Part shown: positions 16,788-24,947 of the stretch, piece by piece
Position numbering within the stretch: position 1 is the stretch's first letter
Layout of the letters: the number at the start of each line of letters is the position of its first letter
Origin: JANQOH01 sp965243325
Lineage (GTDB): Bacteria; Pseudomonadota; Alphaproteobacteria; UBA7887
Assembly: GCA_965243325.1 (NCBI GenBank)
Contig: CBDEUQ010000003.1
Span: 868,001-932,000, forward strand
Reading direction: 5' to 3'
Length of the DNA stretch: 64,000 bases
The notes under the pieces: generated by a model
What the model was told of the DNA's origin: nothing
The model's input: the letters and a program-made list of their open reading frames with translations, nothing else
Database searches by the model: none
Translations under genes and position numbers: made by a program

Positions 16788-17062
16788 GGCGGCGCCGGAG
16801 CCCGGCGACCATGGTCCACTCCCTGTCCTGCTCCGATGCGGAGTGGGAGCGGGTGCGGGAACGGGCGGACGCGGCGGGTCTGTCGATATCGCGCTACCTG
16901 GTCGAGCGGGCGATGACGGTGGAGCTGCCGCGCGGAGCGCCGCCGCCTCGCCGAGCAGCGCCACCGGCACCACGCGCAGCCGCAGGCGCCCCTGCACGGC
17001 CCGTTCGCCGAGCTCCGCCACCGCCGCTCAACGGCGATGACAACAAGGAAGCCCCGGCCTGA
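16784..17062 (+). CDS. Ribbon-helix-helix-like relaxosome accessory protein, tail probably degraded
   Basis: A 92-residue frame. Residues ~10-48 (MVHSLSCSDAEWERVRERAD, then AAGLSISRYLVERAMTVELP) have the strand-helix-helix pattern of MobC/CopG-like DNA-binding proteins used in plasmid and element mobilisation. After that the sequence turns into a Pro/Ala/Arg-rich run that looks out of frame, so the C-terminal half is probably frameshifted. It starts on the stop of the preceding frame (ATGA), forming a two-gene unit. A G+C-rich hairpin overlaps its end. With no relaxase or coupling protein nearby, this is a remnant. Confidence 0.5.
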   Translation: MRRRRSPATMVHSLSCSDAEWERVRERADAAGLSISRYLVERAMTVELPRGAPPPRRAAPPAPRAAAGAPARPVRRAPPPPLNGDDNKEAPA

Positions 17063-17071
17063 CGGCCGGGG
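17052..17071. terminator. Perfect G+C-rich hairpin, possible terminator
   Basis: CCCCGGCC (17052-17059) and GGCCGGGG (17064-17071) form a perfect 8-bp stem with a TGAC loop at the end of the RHH-like gene. There is no T tract after it, so it may instead be a processing or recombination structure. Confidence 0.4.
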
Positions 17072-17559
17072 TCGTGGGGCGCCTGCGGCGCCGGCCGGTC
17101 CGGCACGCTCCGGGCGCGCGACGGCATGCTTGTTGAGGAGCTTGCCGCCGCGCCCCACACCGCGCTGCAGCTCGAACGCGGCTCGCTTACACTCGCAACT
17201 GGCTGGCCGATGGCCAGCCCCCGTCTTCAACCAGGGGAGCATCAACACCGCACACCGGGAGAGAACAAGCGCCTCGGCGGCCGAGCCAAATCAGCTCGGG
17301 ATCGTGGTCAAGTATCGTAGGAACCGCGGTCACGTGTTCCAGGAATCGCCGTCAAGCGCGTAGGAATCCGCAATCCCTAGGAAATCCAATGAAGACTATT
17401 ACTGCGCAACCGTAGTCAACACGACCGGCGAACGTTACATGTACACCTTTTTGGCAACGCTGGACATGAATGGGGATTCCGACTTCGACTTCAGCAAGAA
17501 CACCGCGCACGTCCCGACTAGTCCGCTTACCACTTGCGACCATAGCTCAGGAGCGTACC
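17072..17559. other. Gene-poor stretch with a possible coding scrap
   Basis: No full gene is supported here. From about 17364 to 17525 one frame gives non-random sequence (EDYYCATVVNTTGERYMYTF, then LATLDMNGDSDFDFSKN) that lacks a start and dissolves into low-complexity sequence. It may be the end or middle of a lost gene. Base composition is visibly less G+C-rich than the flanking backbone. The promoter of the Cache-HAMP gene must lie in this stretch. Confidence 0.45.
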
Positions 17560-18960
17560 GTGAACCGACGTTACCGTGGGGCGCTACGAGCCCACCCGCA
17601 TTCAGGGGCGATTGCCGTCACCGACGCGCCCCCACGCCGGCGCGGGCCCAATCTTCGCCGACAGTTCGTGCAGCTCGTCGCTGTAAGCATCGTGGTCCCG
17701 GTTGCGCTGGTGGGCGCGGTCGAGTTCTTCGTGCTTGAGTACCATCTCGAAGTCATCGAATTGAGCTTCAAGCAGAGCCGTAAGGCACTTGCGCGCGACA
17801 TCCCGAGATCCGACGTCATGTCGCAGGCGGGCGATGTCGCTCGGCAGCTCGACGCTTTTTTCGTCGAGCGCATCGGCGAGGCGAAGGCGTGGGCCGCGTC
17901 GGAGGTTGTGATGGACGCCGCGCGGGCTGCGCACGAAGCACATGTTCGCGAGGGACTCGTCGACATGCCGATCGCCGCGATTGAAGAGCGGTTCCAGACC
18001 GCCAAGAGCCTCGGCGAATGGGCGGAGGCGGACACCTATCTTCGCCAGCAGGTTGTCACCTCGCCGTACTTCGCCGAAGTCTCTTTTACCGACCGCAACG
18101 GTTTCAACGTCGCGCTGACCAATCCGACGAGTGACTTCGTTCAGTCGGACGAGGAGTGGTGGCACAACGCCTGGAGCCACCATATCGCGGTCGGCGAAGT
18201 GCAGTACGACGAATCTGCCGGTTATTGGTCCCTCGACATCGCGGTGCGAATCGACGAGCCGACGACCGGGCACCCCCTTGGCGTGCTGAAGTCCGTGCTG
18301 GCGATCGAGCCGGTGCAACGCATCGCCGATCGGACGGCCGAGACCCTTTCGGGCGGACGGGTCATCGTAGCGACGGGCGGCGGTGCGCTCATCGCGGAGA
18401 CGAACTCGGGGCACGCGAAGGAGCGCATCATGAATCCCGACCTCAACCTCGTCGAGCACAGCGTACCGCTAATCCGGGCGGCTTTCGGCGACGCGCGCGC
18501 GGGCTTCGCGACGGATGAAACGTGGCTCACCGGTTACGCGCGTACCGGGGGCCGCGAAACGTACGCGCCGGTGATTCAACGCTTCGCCGGCTTCGATTGG
18601 CTCGTGATCCTCCAGCGTCCGGTCGCCGGGGTACTCGACCACATCAGCGCCCTTCGTGAGATCGAGAATGCACTTCGTGGCTGGCGCGTCACGCTCGTCG
18701 TCGCGCTCGCCGTCATGGCGTTCGCAATTGTCGTGTTAGCGGTACTCCTCGTCGGCGGGCACGCTCGACGGCTCTCCGAATCGGTAAACGTGGTGCGCAA
18801 GATGGCGGAGCGCGCGGTCCAGGGGGAACAGGTGGGGCGGGTCGCGATCGACCGTCCCGAAGAGCTTGCACAATTGAACGAGTCCGTCCATCGCCTCTGT
18901 CAGGTGTTCACTGCTGACCTGAGGCGGAACGAGTCTGGCTCGGCAACCACCGATGACTGA
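17560..18960 (+). CDS. Cache-domain sensor with C-terminal HAMP and no output domain
   Basis: A 466-residue membrane protein. A basic N-terminus leads into a helix at about residues 36-57 (FVQLVAVSIVVPVALVGAVE). A ~310-residue extracytoplasmic region follows with double-Cache features (YFAEVSFTDRNGFNVALTNP, QSDEEWWHNAW, YWSLDIAVRIDEP). A second helix lies near 375-400, and a HAMP-like segment ends the protein (VNVVRKMAERAVQGEQVGRV, PEELAQLNESVH). No kinase, cyclase, GGDEF or methyl-accepting domain follows. The GTG at 17560 has an AGGAG ribosome site six bases upstream. It lies upstream of the ammonium transporter gene on the same strand, so it may sense a nitrogen compound. That link is inference. 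Confidence 0.75.
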   Translation: MNRRYRGALRAHPHSGAIAVTDAPPRRRGPNLRRQFVQLVAVSIVVPVALVGAVEFFVLEYHLEVIELSFKQSRKALARDIPRSDVMSQAGDVARQLDAFFVERIGEAKAWAASEVVMDAARAAHEAHVREGLVDMPIAAIEERFQTAKSLGEWAEADTYLRQQVVTSPYFAEVSFTDRNGFNVALTNPTSDFVQSDEEWWHNAWSHHIAVGEVQYDESAGYWSLDIAVRIDEPTTGHPLGVLKSVLAIEPVQRIADRTAETLSGGRVIVATGGGALIAETNSGHAKERIMNPDLNLVEHSVPLIRAAFGDARAGFATDETWLTGYARTGGRETYAPVIQRFAGFDWLVILQRPVAGVLDHISALREIENALRGWRVTLVVALAVMAFAIVVLAVLLVGGHARRLSESVNVVRKMAERAVQGEQVGRVAIDRPEELAQLNESVHRLCQVFTADLRRNESGSATTDD

Positions 18961-19374
18961 GGCGGAAGGCCACCGTCCGGCCTGACTTCGAGGAGATGGA
19001 TCCTTGATTCCGAGGCCGTTTTGGGTACGGACGCGCAAGTCATCAAGAACCTGGCCAAGGTCGGTGGTGGCTGCACGAATTGGCGGATGCCGATGCGGGA
19101 TCACCGGGGCCAACGCACTCCGGAGCCGGCGGATTCGCGCGGACACCTCATTCGGGGTGACGATTTTGCTCAACCGTCGACACGGACCGGTTGGAGGCGA
19201 CACGTCTTCCACAGAACCACGGCTCGCTTCGCGGAGCGAGTGATTCTTCGGGGTGAGGCTTCGCCGGTGCGTGCGTTGCAATTCAGGACACTCGCGGTCA
19301 GGAGCCCGACGTGAATCGGTCGGTTCCATCGGGGGCGCTAGTGAAAATTCCCGGACACTAAGAGAGGATTCCAG
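18961..19374. other. Intergenic region before amtB
   Basis: About 410 bases without a convincing gene. A hairpin CTCGCT/AGCGAG with a six-base loop at about 19228-19247 is followed by TGATTCTT and could end transcription of the sensor gene. A weak ribosome site (AGAGAGGA) precedes the amtB GTG at 19375. I see no riboswitch-like structure. Confidence 0.4.
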
Positions 19375-19547
19375 GTGGCAACCAAGTCCATTCAGTTGAA
19401 CCGCATGAGGGCGGTGGTAACCGGCAGCGTAGCATTCCTCGCGCCCAGCGTTTGCCGGGCCGACGTCGTCAGTCCGGGCGACACGGCGTGGATGCTGACC
19501 GCGACGGCGCTCGTCCTGTTCATGACCATCCCCGGGTTGTCCCTTTT
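19375..19547 (+). pseudogene. amtB: Ammonium transporter AmtB, 5' part (interrupted by IS)
   Basis: The first 57 codons of an Amt/Rh-type ammonium channel: a signal-like segment (VVTGSVAFLAPSVCRADV), then SPGDTAWMLTATALVLFMTI, the usual first membrane helix. The frame is broken at 19547 by an IS1595-family element and ends in a short run-on stop. Deleting 19548-22957 joins it in frame to the rest (IPGLSL + FYAGMVRSKN) to give a 434-residue protein. GTG at 19375 is the only reasonable start. Insertion inactivates the gene unless the element excises precisely. Confidence 0.93.
19540..19547. repeat. Target-site duplication TCCCTTTT (left copy)
   Basis: These eight bases directly before the left inverted repeat are identical to 22950-22957 after the right inverted repeat. 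Eight bp is the usual duplication length of IS1595-family insertions. Confidence 0.95.
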
Positions 19548-19581
19548 GGGAATTGTGTAGCAAAATCCGCAGACGGGAAGC

Positions 19582-19803
19582 TCATTCTTCCCGCACGAGC
19601 TTCCACCGCTGCCCCATTTCCTCCTTCGACGGCTCCCGGTTTTCGCTCTTGCGCACGGGTTGGGCGGGGTGCTCCATCACCTGCCGCATGACGGACTCGA
19701 CATCGCCGCTCGTCACGGGGTCGCGCTCCGTCTCGGCAAACGCCGCAAGGTCAATCTGCCCCGCCTTCGCCTTCCGCTTCCGCGTCACTGGCTTGCCCTC
19801 CAT
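19582..19803 (-). CDS. Small charged protein, last passenger gene of the IS1595 element
   Basis: A 73-residue protein, MEGKPVTRKRKAKAG... with a basic N-terminus and an acidic/helical rest (ETERDPVTSGDVESVMRQVM), ending just inside the left inverted repeat. It overlaps the end of the methyltransferase-HNH gene by 19 bases, so it is probably translated with it. I do not recognise the family. An accessory role with the methyltransferase-nuclease is only inferred from position. Confidence 0.6.
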   Translation of the reverse strand: MEGKPVTRKRKAKAGQIDLAAFAETERDPVTSGDVESVMRQVMEHPAQPVRKSENREPSKEEMGQRWKLVREE

Positions 19804-21122
19804 TCGGCCATGGTCCTGCCGCCCTTCGAGCGGTTGCAGCCGGAGCACAGCAGTTGCAGGTTGTCGGGGTGATCGGTCCCGCCCTTCACGCGCGGCATGA
19901 TGTGGTCGACGTCCATGACGCGGAACGGGAAGTGCGTCTCGCAGCCCGCGCAGACGCCCTCCTGCTCGCCGTAGAGCCGGTGCCGGTGCGTCCGGTAGTT
20001 GGGCAGGTCGCCGAGGTCCGTGCGCTTGGGTGGCCCGTCCGGCGTGATTGCGCCGCCCCACAGGCCGCGATCCCCGGCGATGCGCTCGTTGACCAGCTTC
20101 ACCGCCAGCGGCGACAGGTCGATCCCCGCCCACTGCCGCTGTAGCCGGTCGGCGGACACGCACGCCGTCGCGCAGCCTGCGAAGGGATCGAGCACCATGT
20201 CGCCGGGGTTGCTGGACGCGGTGATGATCCGGTCCAGCAGCGCGAGCGGCTTTTGCGTCGGATAGCCGACACGCTCCTTTGCCGACGCGATGCTGATGTC
20301 CGCCCAGAGATTGGACAGCGGCTTACCGGGGTTTTCCGACAGGTACACCTTCCGGCGCGGCATTCGGCCCTTCTTCGGCCAGTGTATTCGGCCCTCGCGC
20401 TCCAGTTCCTCAACGCGCTCCGGCGGGAATTTCCAAACGTCCGCGATCCCCTTCCACGTGTAGCGGTATCCACCGCCCGTCAGGGTGCGTGCGTGTAGCG
20501 GCGATGTCGTGTACGGGCCGCGCTCATCCGAGTTCGTGTACCGTCTTGCAATGTCGTCTTCGGACAACGGCAAGCGGGGGGATGTCCACGTTGCGCCGGG
20601 TCCGGCGTAGAACAACAGCGCGTCGGTCACGCGCCCGTATCGGCCGGCGTCGTTGTGCGAGCCGTACCGCTGCCAAACCACTTCGTTGCGGAATCGGGCG
20701 CGCCCGAAAATCCCGTCCATCAGCAGCTTGAGGTAGTGGGAAGCGGTGGGGTCGCAGTGCAGATAGATCGAGCCGGACGGCTTGAGCACGCGGCGCATCT
20801 CCAGCAGCCGGACGGCCATCATGATGCAGTACGACTGCATCCCCTTGCCGTGTGCCTGACGCGCGGCCTCGATCACCGAATAGGCCGCCGGGTTCCGGTC
20901 GGCGAGCTCGCCGTGCTCGCACACGTCTACGTCGTCTAGCGTCCATGCGTCCTTGAACGCCGCGCCGGCGGCCTTGCTCCCTATCGGCGCCTCGTAGTGC
21001 TTGTTCGAGTTGAACGGCGGATCGAGGTAAATCAGATCCACGCACGCATCGTTCATGCCCCGCATGACCGGCAGGTTGTCGCCCGTCCACACCGTGCCGC
21101 TGGCAAAGTTCGGGGCGGGCAT
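19785..21122 (-). CDS. Site-specific DNA methyltransferase fused to HNH endonuclease domain
   Basis: A 445-residue fusion. The N-terminal part is an amino-methyltransferase (N6-adenine or N4-cytosine): catalytic motif IV DPPFNSN at residues 34-40 comes first. The AdoMet-binding motif (GDMVLDPFAGCATACVSADR) comes late, near residue 310, which is the beta-class order. The C-terminal ~75 residues are an HNH nuclease (CAGCETHFPFRVMDVDHIMP, then DHPDNLQLLCSGCNRSKGG) with paired CxxC zinc ligands. One chain could thus modify and cut DNA, or the HNH part could serve nicking or transposition. It is cargo of the IS1595 element, starting four bases after the stop of the upstream passenger gene. Recognition sequence unknown. 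Confidence 0.88.
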   Translation of the reverse strand: MPAPNFASGTVWTGDNLPVMRGMNDACVDLIYLDPPFNSNKHYEAPIGSKAAGAAFKDAWTLDDVDVCEHGELADRNPAAYSVIEAARQAHGKGMQSYCIMMAVRLLEMRRVLKPSGSIYLHCDPTASHYLKLLMDGIFGRARFRNEVVWQRYGSHNDAGRYGRVTDALLFYAGPGATWTSPRLPLSEDDIARRYTNSDERGPYTTSPLHARTLTGGGYRYTWKGIADVWKFPPERVEELEREGRIHWPKKGRMPRRKVYLSENPGKPLSNLWADISIASAKERVGYPTQKPLALLDRIITASSNPGDMVLDPFAGCATACVSADRLQRQWAGIDLSPLAVKLVNERIAGDRGLWGGAITPDGPPKRTDLGDLPNYRTHRHRLYGEQEGVCAGCETHFPFRVMDVDHIMPRVKGGTDHPDNLQLLCSGCNRSKGGRTMAEWRASQ

Positions 21123-21126
21123 GACG

Positions 21127-21552
21127 CTAGACGAAGAACAGCGGATCGGCCGCCATTTGGCTGACCTGCTGATTTGTCCACGTTTGGCCGTGGAGGCACA
21201 GGACGCAGGTTGCCTTGCGCGCGTCCCATTTCTGCGTGATGACCAAATCCGGCAATTCCCGGGCCGGCGGTTTCTGCGGGTAAGAGACGGTGATGTCGTT
21301 CTCGTTCAGAACGAAATTCACCGTCACTCTGTCGTCTGGGCGGGCCGTGCCGAACGGGAAGCCGGTGGCGACGAACATGCGGCGCGGCGCAAGCTCATCT
21401 TTCAGCGAATACGGGAATTTCTTTTCCCGTTCCGGCTGCATGTCATTGCTGGCGTCGACGTAGCATTGCACGAACGCGCGAATGGCAGAAAAGGCCGTGG
21501 CCAGGGTGCATTTCCGCCGCTCGAAAAGCCATTTCGCAGCCGCATCGCTCAC
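21127..21552 (-). CDS. Hypothetical passenger protein 2 of the IS1595 element (141 aa)
   Basis: A soluble protein beginning MSDAAAKWLFERRKCTLATA from a GTG that overlaps the stop of the upstream gene (GTGA). A middle region (DELAPRRMFVATGFPFGTAR, VTVNFVLNENDITVSYPQ) looks beta-rich. Near the C-terminus a pair of Cys (ATCVLCLHGQTW) could bind metal. No family recognised. Its place between transposase and methyltransferase with overlapping ends suggests it belongs to the cargo system. Confidence 0.65.
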   Translation of the reverse strand: MSDAAAKWLFERRKCTLATAFSAIRAFVQCYVDASNDMQPEREKKFPYSLKDELAPRRMFVATGFPFGTARPDDRVTVNFVLNENDITVSYPQKPPARELPDLVITQKWDARKATCVLCLHGQTWTNQQVSQMAADPLFFV

Positions 21553-21938
21553 GGGGCCGCTCCGAATAGTGTTTCCTCAAGCGCCTTGCGGCGGACCTGC
21601 CACGGCTTCCACTCTTTCCCGTCTTCGTCGGTCAGAACGCACTTCCCGTCCTCGCCGAACCGGACACGCAAGGCCATCAGCGGCGTTGGATTTCCTGTGT
21701 ACGCCCAGCGCACGATATGAATGCGGCCCCGCTCCTTGCTGAAGACCACGCGGTGGACCTGCGGGCGCTCCACATAGAACGCGCCGTCCGGGCAGGAGTT
21801 GAACCGCTGGCATTGCGCCATGCCGGGATTGATCGCGTTGTGCCGCTCAAGATCGCGTTGCACGGCGTCGGCCAGCCGGTCGAACTCCTTGTCGACCGTG
21901 CATTCGGAGCGGGCTTCAACCCAGTCGAAATCGCTCAT
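21549..21938 (-). CDS. Hypothetical passenger protein 1 of the IS1595 element (129 aa)
   Basis: This starts MSDFDWVEARSECTVDKEFD at the ATG that overlaps the transposase stop by four bases. Next come a helical segment (LADAVQRDLERHNAINPG) and a beta-rich part (AFYVERPQVHRVVFSKERGR, RFGEDGKCVLTDEDGKEWKP). I do not recognise the family, and no catalytic motif is evident. Coupling to the transposase stop means cargo expression follows transposase expression. Confidence 0.65.
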   Translation of the reverse strand: MSDFDWVEARSECTVDKEFDRLADAVQRDLERHNAINPGMAQCQRFNSCPDGAFYVERPQVHRVVFSKERGRIHIVRWAYTGNPTPLMALRVRFGEDGKCVLTDEDGKEWKPWQVRRKALEETLFGAAP

Positions 21939-22864
21939 GCCACCAATTCCCGATAGCTGATCCGCCGGCCGCCCATGTCGCGCACCAGCGCGTCCATGCG
22001 GTCGATGGTGTCGGCGGCACACCGGCCCTCGTTCAGCCGCATCGTCGCCTCGTTGACGTAGCGATGCAGGTGCTTGGGCGAGACATGGTGCCAAGTGCCG
22101 TGGATCGAGCGTTTCAGCACCGCCCAGACGGCCTCGATCCCGTTGGTATGCACCGGCCCGCGGACATATTCGCCGGCGCTGTGGTTCACGGCGTCGTGAT
22201 CCTGCGGCAACCCGGCGTAGATGCTGGACTCGTCCGTGTAGACGGTCGCATCGCTTTCCACGTTGTCGGCGGCGAACGCACGGGCCGTCGCGCCGTCGGC
22301 GTTCCTGACGGGCATTGCCACGGTCTCGCCGCCCCGTTCCCGCGCGCCCATGACCGCGACCTTGCCGCCCGGGCCGCCGCCGGGCCGCAGCTTCTTCGAG
22401 GCGTGCTTCGCCGCTTCCTTGCCGCCGATATAGACCTCATCGATCTCGACGACGCTGGCGAGCTGGAACGTGCCGCCGACACACGCTTCCCGAATGCGGT
22501 GAAGCATGTACCAGGCCGTCCGGTACTGGACGCCAAGCTCCTTCGACAACTGCATCGCCGACACGCCCTTGCGCGCCGTCATGACGCTGTAGATCGCGAC
22601 GATCCAGTTTTGCAGCGGCGTCTTCGTCGCGTGCATGATCGTCCCGGTCGTGACCGTGAACTGCTTCCGGCAGTCGCCGCACCAGTACGTATGCGGCTTG
22701 CTCTTGGGGCGGCTGATCTTGTCGCAGGAACCGCAATGCGGGCACGCCGGCTCGTTGTTCCAGCGCACGCGCTCAAGCCACGCGATGCACGTTTTCTGAT
22801 CGGGGAACATCCGCAGAAGCTGCGTGATGCTGATCGTCTCGGCTGTCCCCTTGGCTTTCGGCAT
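21935..22864 (-). CDS. IS1595-family (ISXO2-like) transposase
   Basis: A 309-residue transposase that cuts and joins the element ends. The N-terminal zinc ribbon (CPHCGSCDKI ... YWCGDCRKQFTVTTG) is followed by helix-turn-helix-like DNA binding (MQLSKELGVQYRTAWYMLHR). The DDE-type catalytic core comes next: VEIDEVYIGGKE, VYTDESSIYAGL, then HTNGIEAVWAVLKRSIHGTW with the Asn/Glu-type last position of this family. I chose the ATG at 22864 (GGGAG about seven bases upstream on the minus strand) over an earlier in-frame ATG within the end region. It looks intact. Confidence 0.92.
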   Translation of the reverse strand: MPKAKGTAETISITQLLRMFPDQKTCIAWLERVRWNNEPACPHCGSCDKISRPKSKPHTYWCGDCRKQFTVTTGTIMHATKTPLQNWIVAIYSVMTARKGVSAMQLSKELGVQYRTAWYMLHRIREACVGGTFQLASVVEIDEVYIGGKEAAKHASKKLRPGGGPGGKVAVMGARERGGETVAMPVRNADGATARAFAADNVESDATVYTDESSIYAGLPQDHDAVNHSAGEYVRGPVHTNGIEAVWAVLKRSIHGTWHHVSPKHLHRYVNEATMRLNEGRCAADTIDRMDALVRDMGGRRISYRELVA

Positions 22865-22949
22865 GTCGGCGCTCCCGTGTTGCGGACTATATATAATCAT
22901 CCGCAGGCCGGGCCGCAAGAGGTTTTGCGGATTTTGCTACACAATTCCC

Positions 22950-22957
22950 TCCCTTTT
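22950..22957. repeat. Target-site duplication TCCCTTTT (right copy)
   Basis: Identical to 19540-19547 and directly adjoining the right inverted repeat of the IS1595 element. It supplies the codons that rejoin amtB after removal of one copy and the element. Confidence 0.95.
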
Positions 22958-24089
22958 CTATGCGGGCATGGTGCGTAGCAAGAACGTGCTCTCGGTGTTG
23001 ATGCAATGCTTTGCCATCACGGCGCTGACGAGCATCTTGTGGGCCTTCTGGGCATACAGCATCGCGTTTGATGCGGGAAACGGCTTCATGGGTGGGTTCG
23101 ACAAGGTGTTTCTTTCCGGTGTGACGGTGAATGCAGTCAGCGGCACTATTCCGGAAACCGTGTTCATGACGTTCCAGATGACGTTCGCGATCATCGCCCC
23201 TGCCCTCATCGTCGGCGCCTTCGCCGAGCGCATGAAATTCTCCGCAATGCTCTGGTTCATGGGTCTGTGGGTAACGGCCGTGTACGCGCCGATTGCACAC
23301 TGGGTTTGGGGCGGGGGCTGGCTCGGCGGGCTTGGGATCCTGGACTTTGCGGGCGGAACGGTGGTGCACATCAACGCGGGCATCGCGGGCCTTGCGGCGT
23401 GCATCGCGGTAGGCAAGCGCAAGTCGTATCCGAGCGTCCCGATGCCGCCGAACAACCTCGGGTATACCGTCGTCGGGGCGGCGATGCTGTGGGTCGGCTG
23501 GTTCGGTTTCAACGCGGGAAGCGCCCTCGCGGCTGATGGTACCGCCGGCATGGCGATGGCGGTAACCCAGCTTTCCACCGCATCTGCCGCCCTCGCCTGG
23601 ATGTTCAGCGAATGGATGACACAGAGAAAGCCCACTGTGCTCGGGATTGCTTCGGGAGCAATTGCGGGGCTGGTTGCGATTACGCCCGCAAGCGGTTCCG
23701 TGGGGCCGATGGGAGCAGTTGTAATCGGCATGGTTTCCGGCATCCTTTGCTTTGTCGCCTCGACCAGGTTGAAGGCCGCCCTCGGCTACGACGATTCGCT
23801 TGACGTCTTCGGCATTCATTGCACCGGAGGAACCGTCGGTGCGTTGCTCACCGGAATCTTCTGTGCGGAGGCGCTTGGAGGCACGGGGTTCGGGGACGGA
23901 AATGCGTGGATCGGCGACCAGCTTGTCGCTCAGACATTTGGAGTTGTGGCCACCGGCCTGTACACGTTCGTCGTTAGCTTTGTGCTGCTCAAGTTTCTCG
24001 ATGCGGTGATCGGGCTGCGCGTGAGCGAGGTGGACGAGGAAGAAGGCCTCGACCTCGCCCTCCATGACGAAAGCGGCTACATCCTCTGA
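22958..24089 (+). pseudogene. amtB: Ammonium transporter AmtB, 3' part (interrupted by IS)
   Basis: The remaining ~377 codons of the channel: FYAGMVRSKNVLSVLMQCFA, the pore helices including PIAHWVWGGGWLG, the twin-His region (DVFGIHCTGGTVGALLTGIF) and the C-terminal regulatory tail (GLRVSEVDEEEGLDLALHDE) that in AmtB interacts with GlnK. Apart from the IS the gene has no visible damage. A read-through frame from inside the IS end enters it, so a fusion product is conceivable, but it would lack the first helix. A GlnK gene is not nearby. Confidence 0.93.
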
Positions 24090-24530
24090 GGGGTCCGACG
24101 GAAGCACCGGACGCGTCAACTCCCGGTATCGGGATCGGCGACGCGGTTGGCTTGGGAGGACTCCTGGGGGTTGTTCTTGTCCGTACGGCCTGCACTTCGC
24201 CGACGAGGATTCAGCTTGGCTCTCGGTCCGGTGCCTCAAGTGCGGGAAGGAAGGGCACGGCTCCCGGGCGCAACTGTTTCCCGGAGTCGGCCTCGTTGTG
24301 CAGGGTCTTGTCCATTGCATGATCCATGTTTCAGTCCGAATAGAGTCCGGGAGTGTCAGTCCTTCGGGAATGGCGCGTTGGGCATCGCGGACTGCTTGTG
24401 CACAGTCGAAGTTGGAGTGACGACGTGCTGCCTTGGGCAGTCGTGACGCCGCCCAACGCCATGGCGTGAACAATCCGGGGCGGAATTGCCCAAAGCGTGA
24501 GATTTGTTCGAACGAAATGAACGCGCGAAC
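24090..24530. other. Intergenic region after amtB
   Basis: About 440 bases with no convincing gene. The open frames lack coherent protein character. Complementary stretches near 24378-24387 and 24450-24459 (GCGTTGGGC / GCCCAACGC) could fold into a long hairpin ahead of the next gene. A palindrome GTTCGAAC lies at about 24505-24513. Confidence 0.4.
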
Positions 24531-24947
24531 ATGAAATCGACGCTCCTTGCATCTATGGTCGTTGCTGCAGTCATCGCCCTTGGCGCGCCGGCGAACGCCC
24601 AACAGGGAATGGGCCATGGCGATACTGCCGGCCTCGACGACGCGATGGCATTGGGTGCAGAATCCGAGCCCCTTCGGAGCGGACGGCGCAATGAGGAAAT
24701 GCCGACAGCGGAGATTGGGAAGCCGAGCGGCGTTCAGGGCCGCTCGGGACGACGCAACGCGGAGACCACGAACCGGGACACGAGAAGCGGACCAGACCTC
24801 GCCGGCGGGAGAACGGGGCGTCGCGCGGACGTTGATCGGGCCCGCACGGGCCGTTCGGTGCTCGAGTACTGGCTTGCTGCAATCGGGGCGGCGACGATTG
24901 TCGTGGTGGGGACGGGTGTGACGTTCATGCGGCGGCGCAAACGGTGA
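24531..24947 (+). CDS. Secreted, C-terminally membrane-anchored small protein
   Basis: A 138-residue protein: a clear signal peptide (KSTLLASMVVAAVIALGAPANA), then a low-complexity charged region rich in Arg/Gly/Glu with repeated SGRRNEEM / SGRRNAET elements. At the end is one membrane helix (YWLAAIGAATIVVVGTGVTF) followed by the basic tail MRRRKR. This three-part C-terminus resembles protein-sorting tails (hydrophobic helix plus Arg cluster), but no known sorting motif is seen before the helix. The ATG at 24531 has only a weak ribosome site. It is in the inserted block, between amtB and the IS110-type element. Confidence 0.6.
   Translation: MKSTLLASMVVAAVIALGAPANAQQGMGHGDTAGLDDAMALGAESEPLRSGRRNEEMPTAEIGKPSGVQGRSGRRNAETTNRDTRSGPDLAGGRTGRRADVDRARTGRSVLEYWLAAIGAATIVVVGTGVTFMRRRKR

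Larger units (their letters stand above)
19548..22949. mobile_element. IS1595-family element (3402 bp) with methyltransferase passenger genes
   Basis: The element begins GGGAATTGTGTAGC at 19548 and ends with the exact complement at 22949. The terminal inverted repeats are 24 bp and perfect (19548-19571 and 22926-22949). It is flanked by an 8-bp duplication and splits amtB. It encodes, all on the minus strand and tightly overlapping: an ISXO2-type transposase (first), two unknown small proteins, a DNA methyltransferase-HNH fusion and a small basic protein. Intact ends, an intact transposase and a perfectly restorable target suggest recent insertion. IS1595 is known for members with passenger genes. 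Confidence 0.95.

Noticed and set aside
24064..24420. Open frame after amtB
   Set aside because: It overlaps the amtB end, has no ribosome site and gives incoherent protein sequence.
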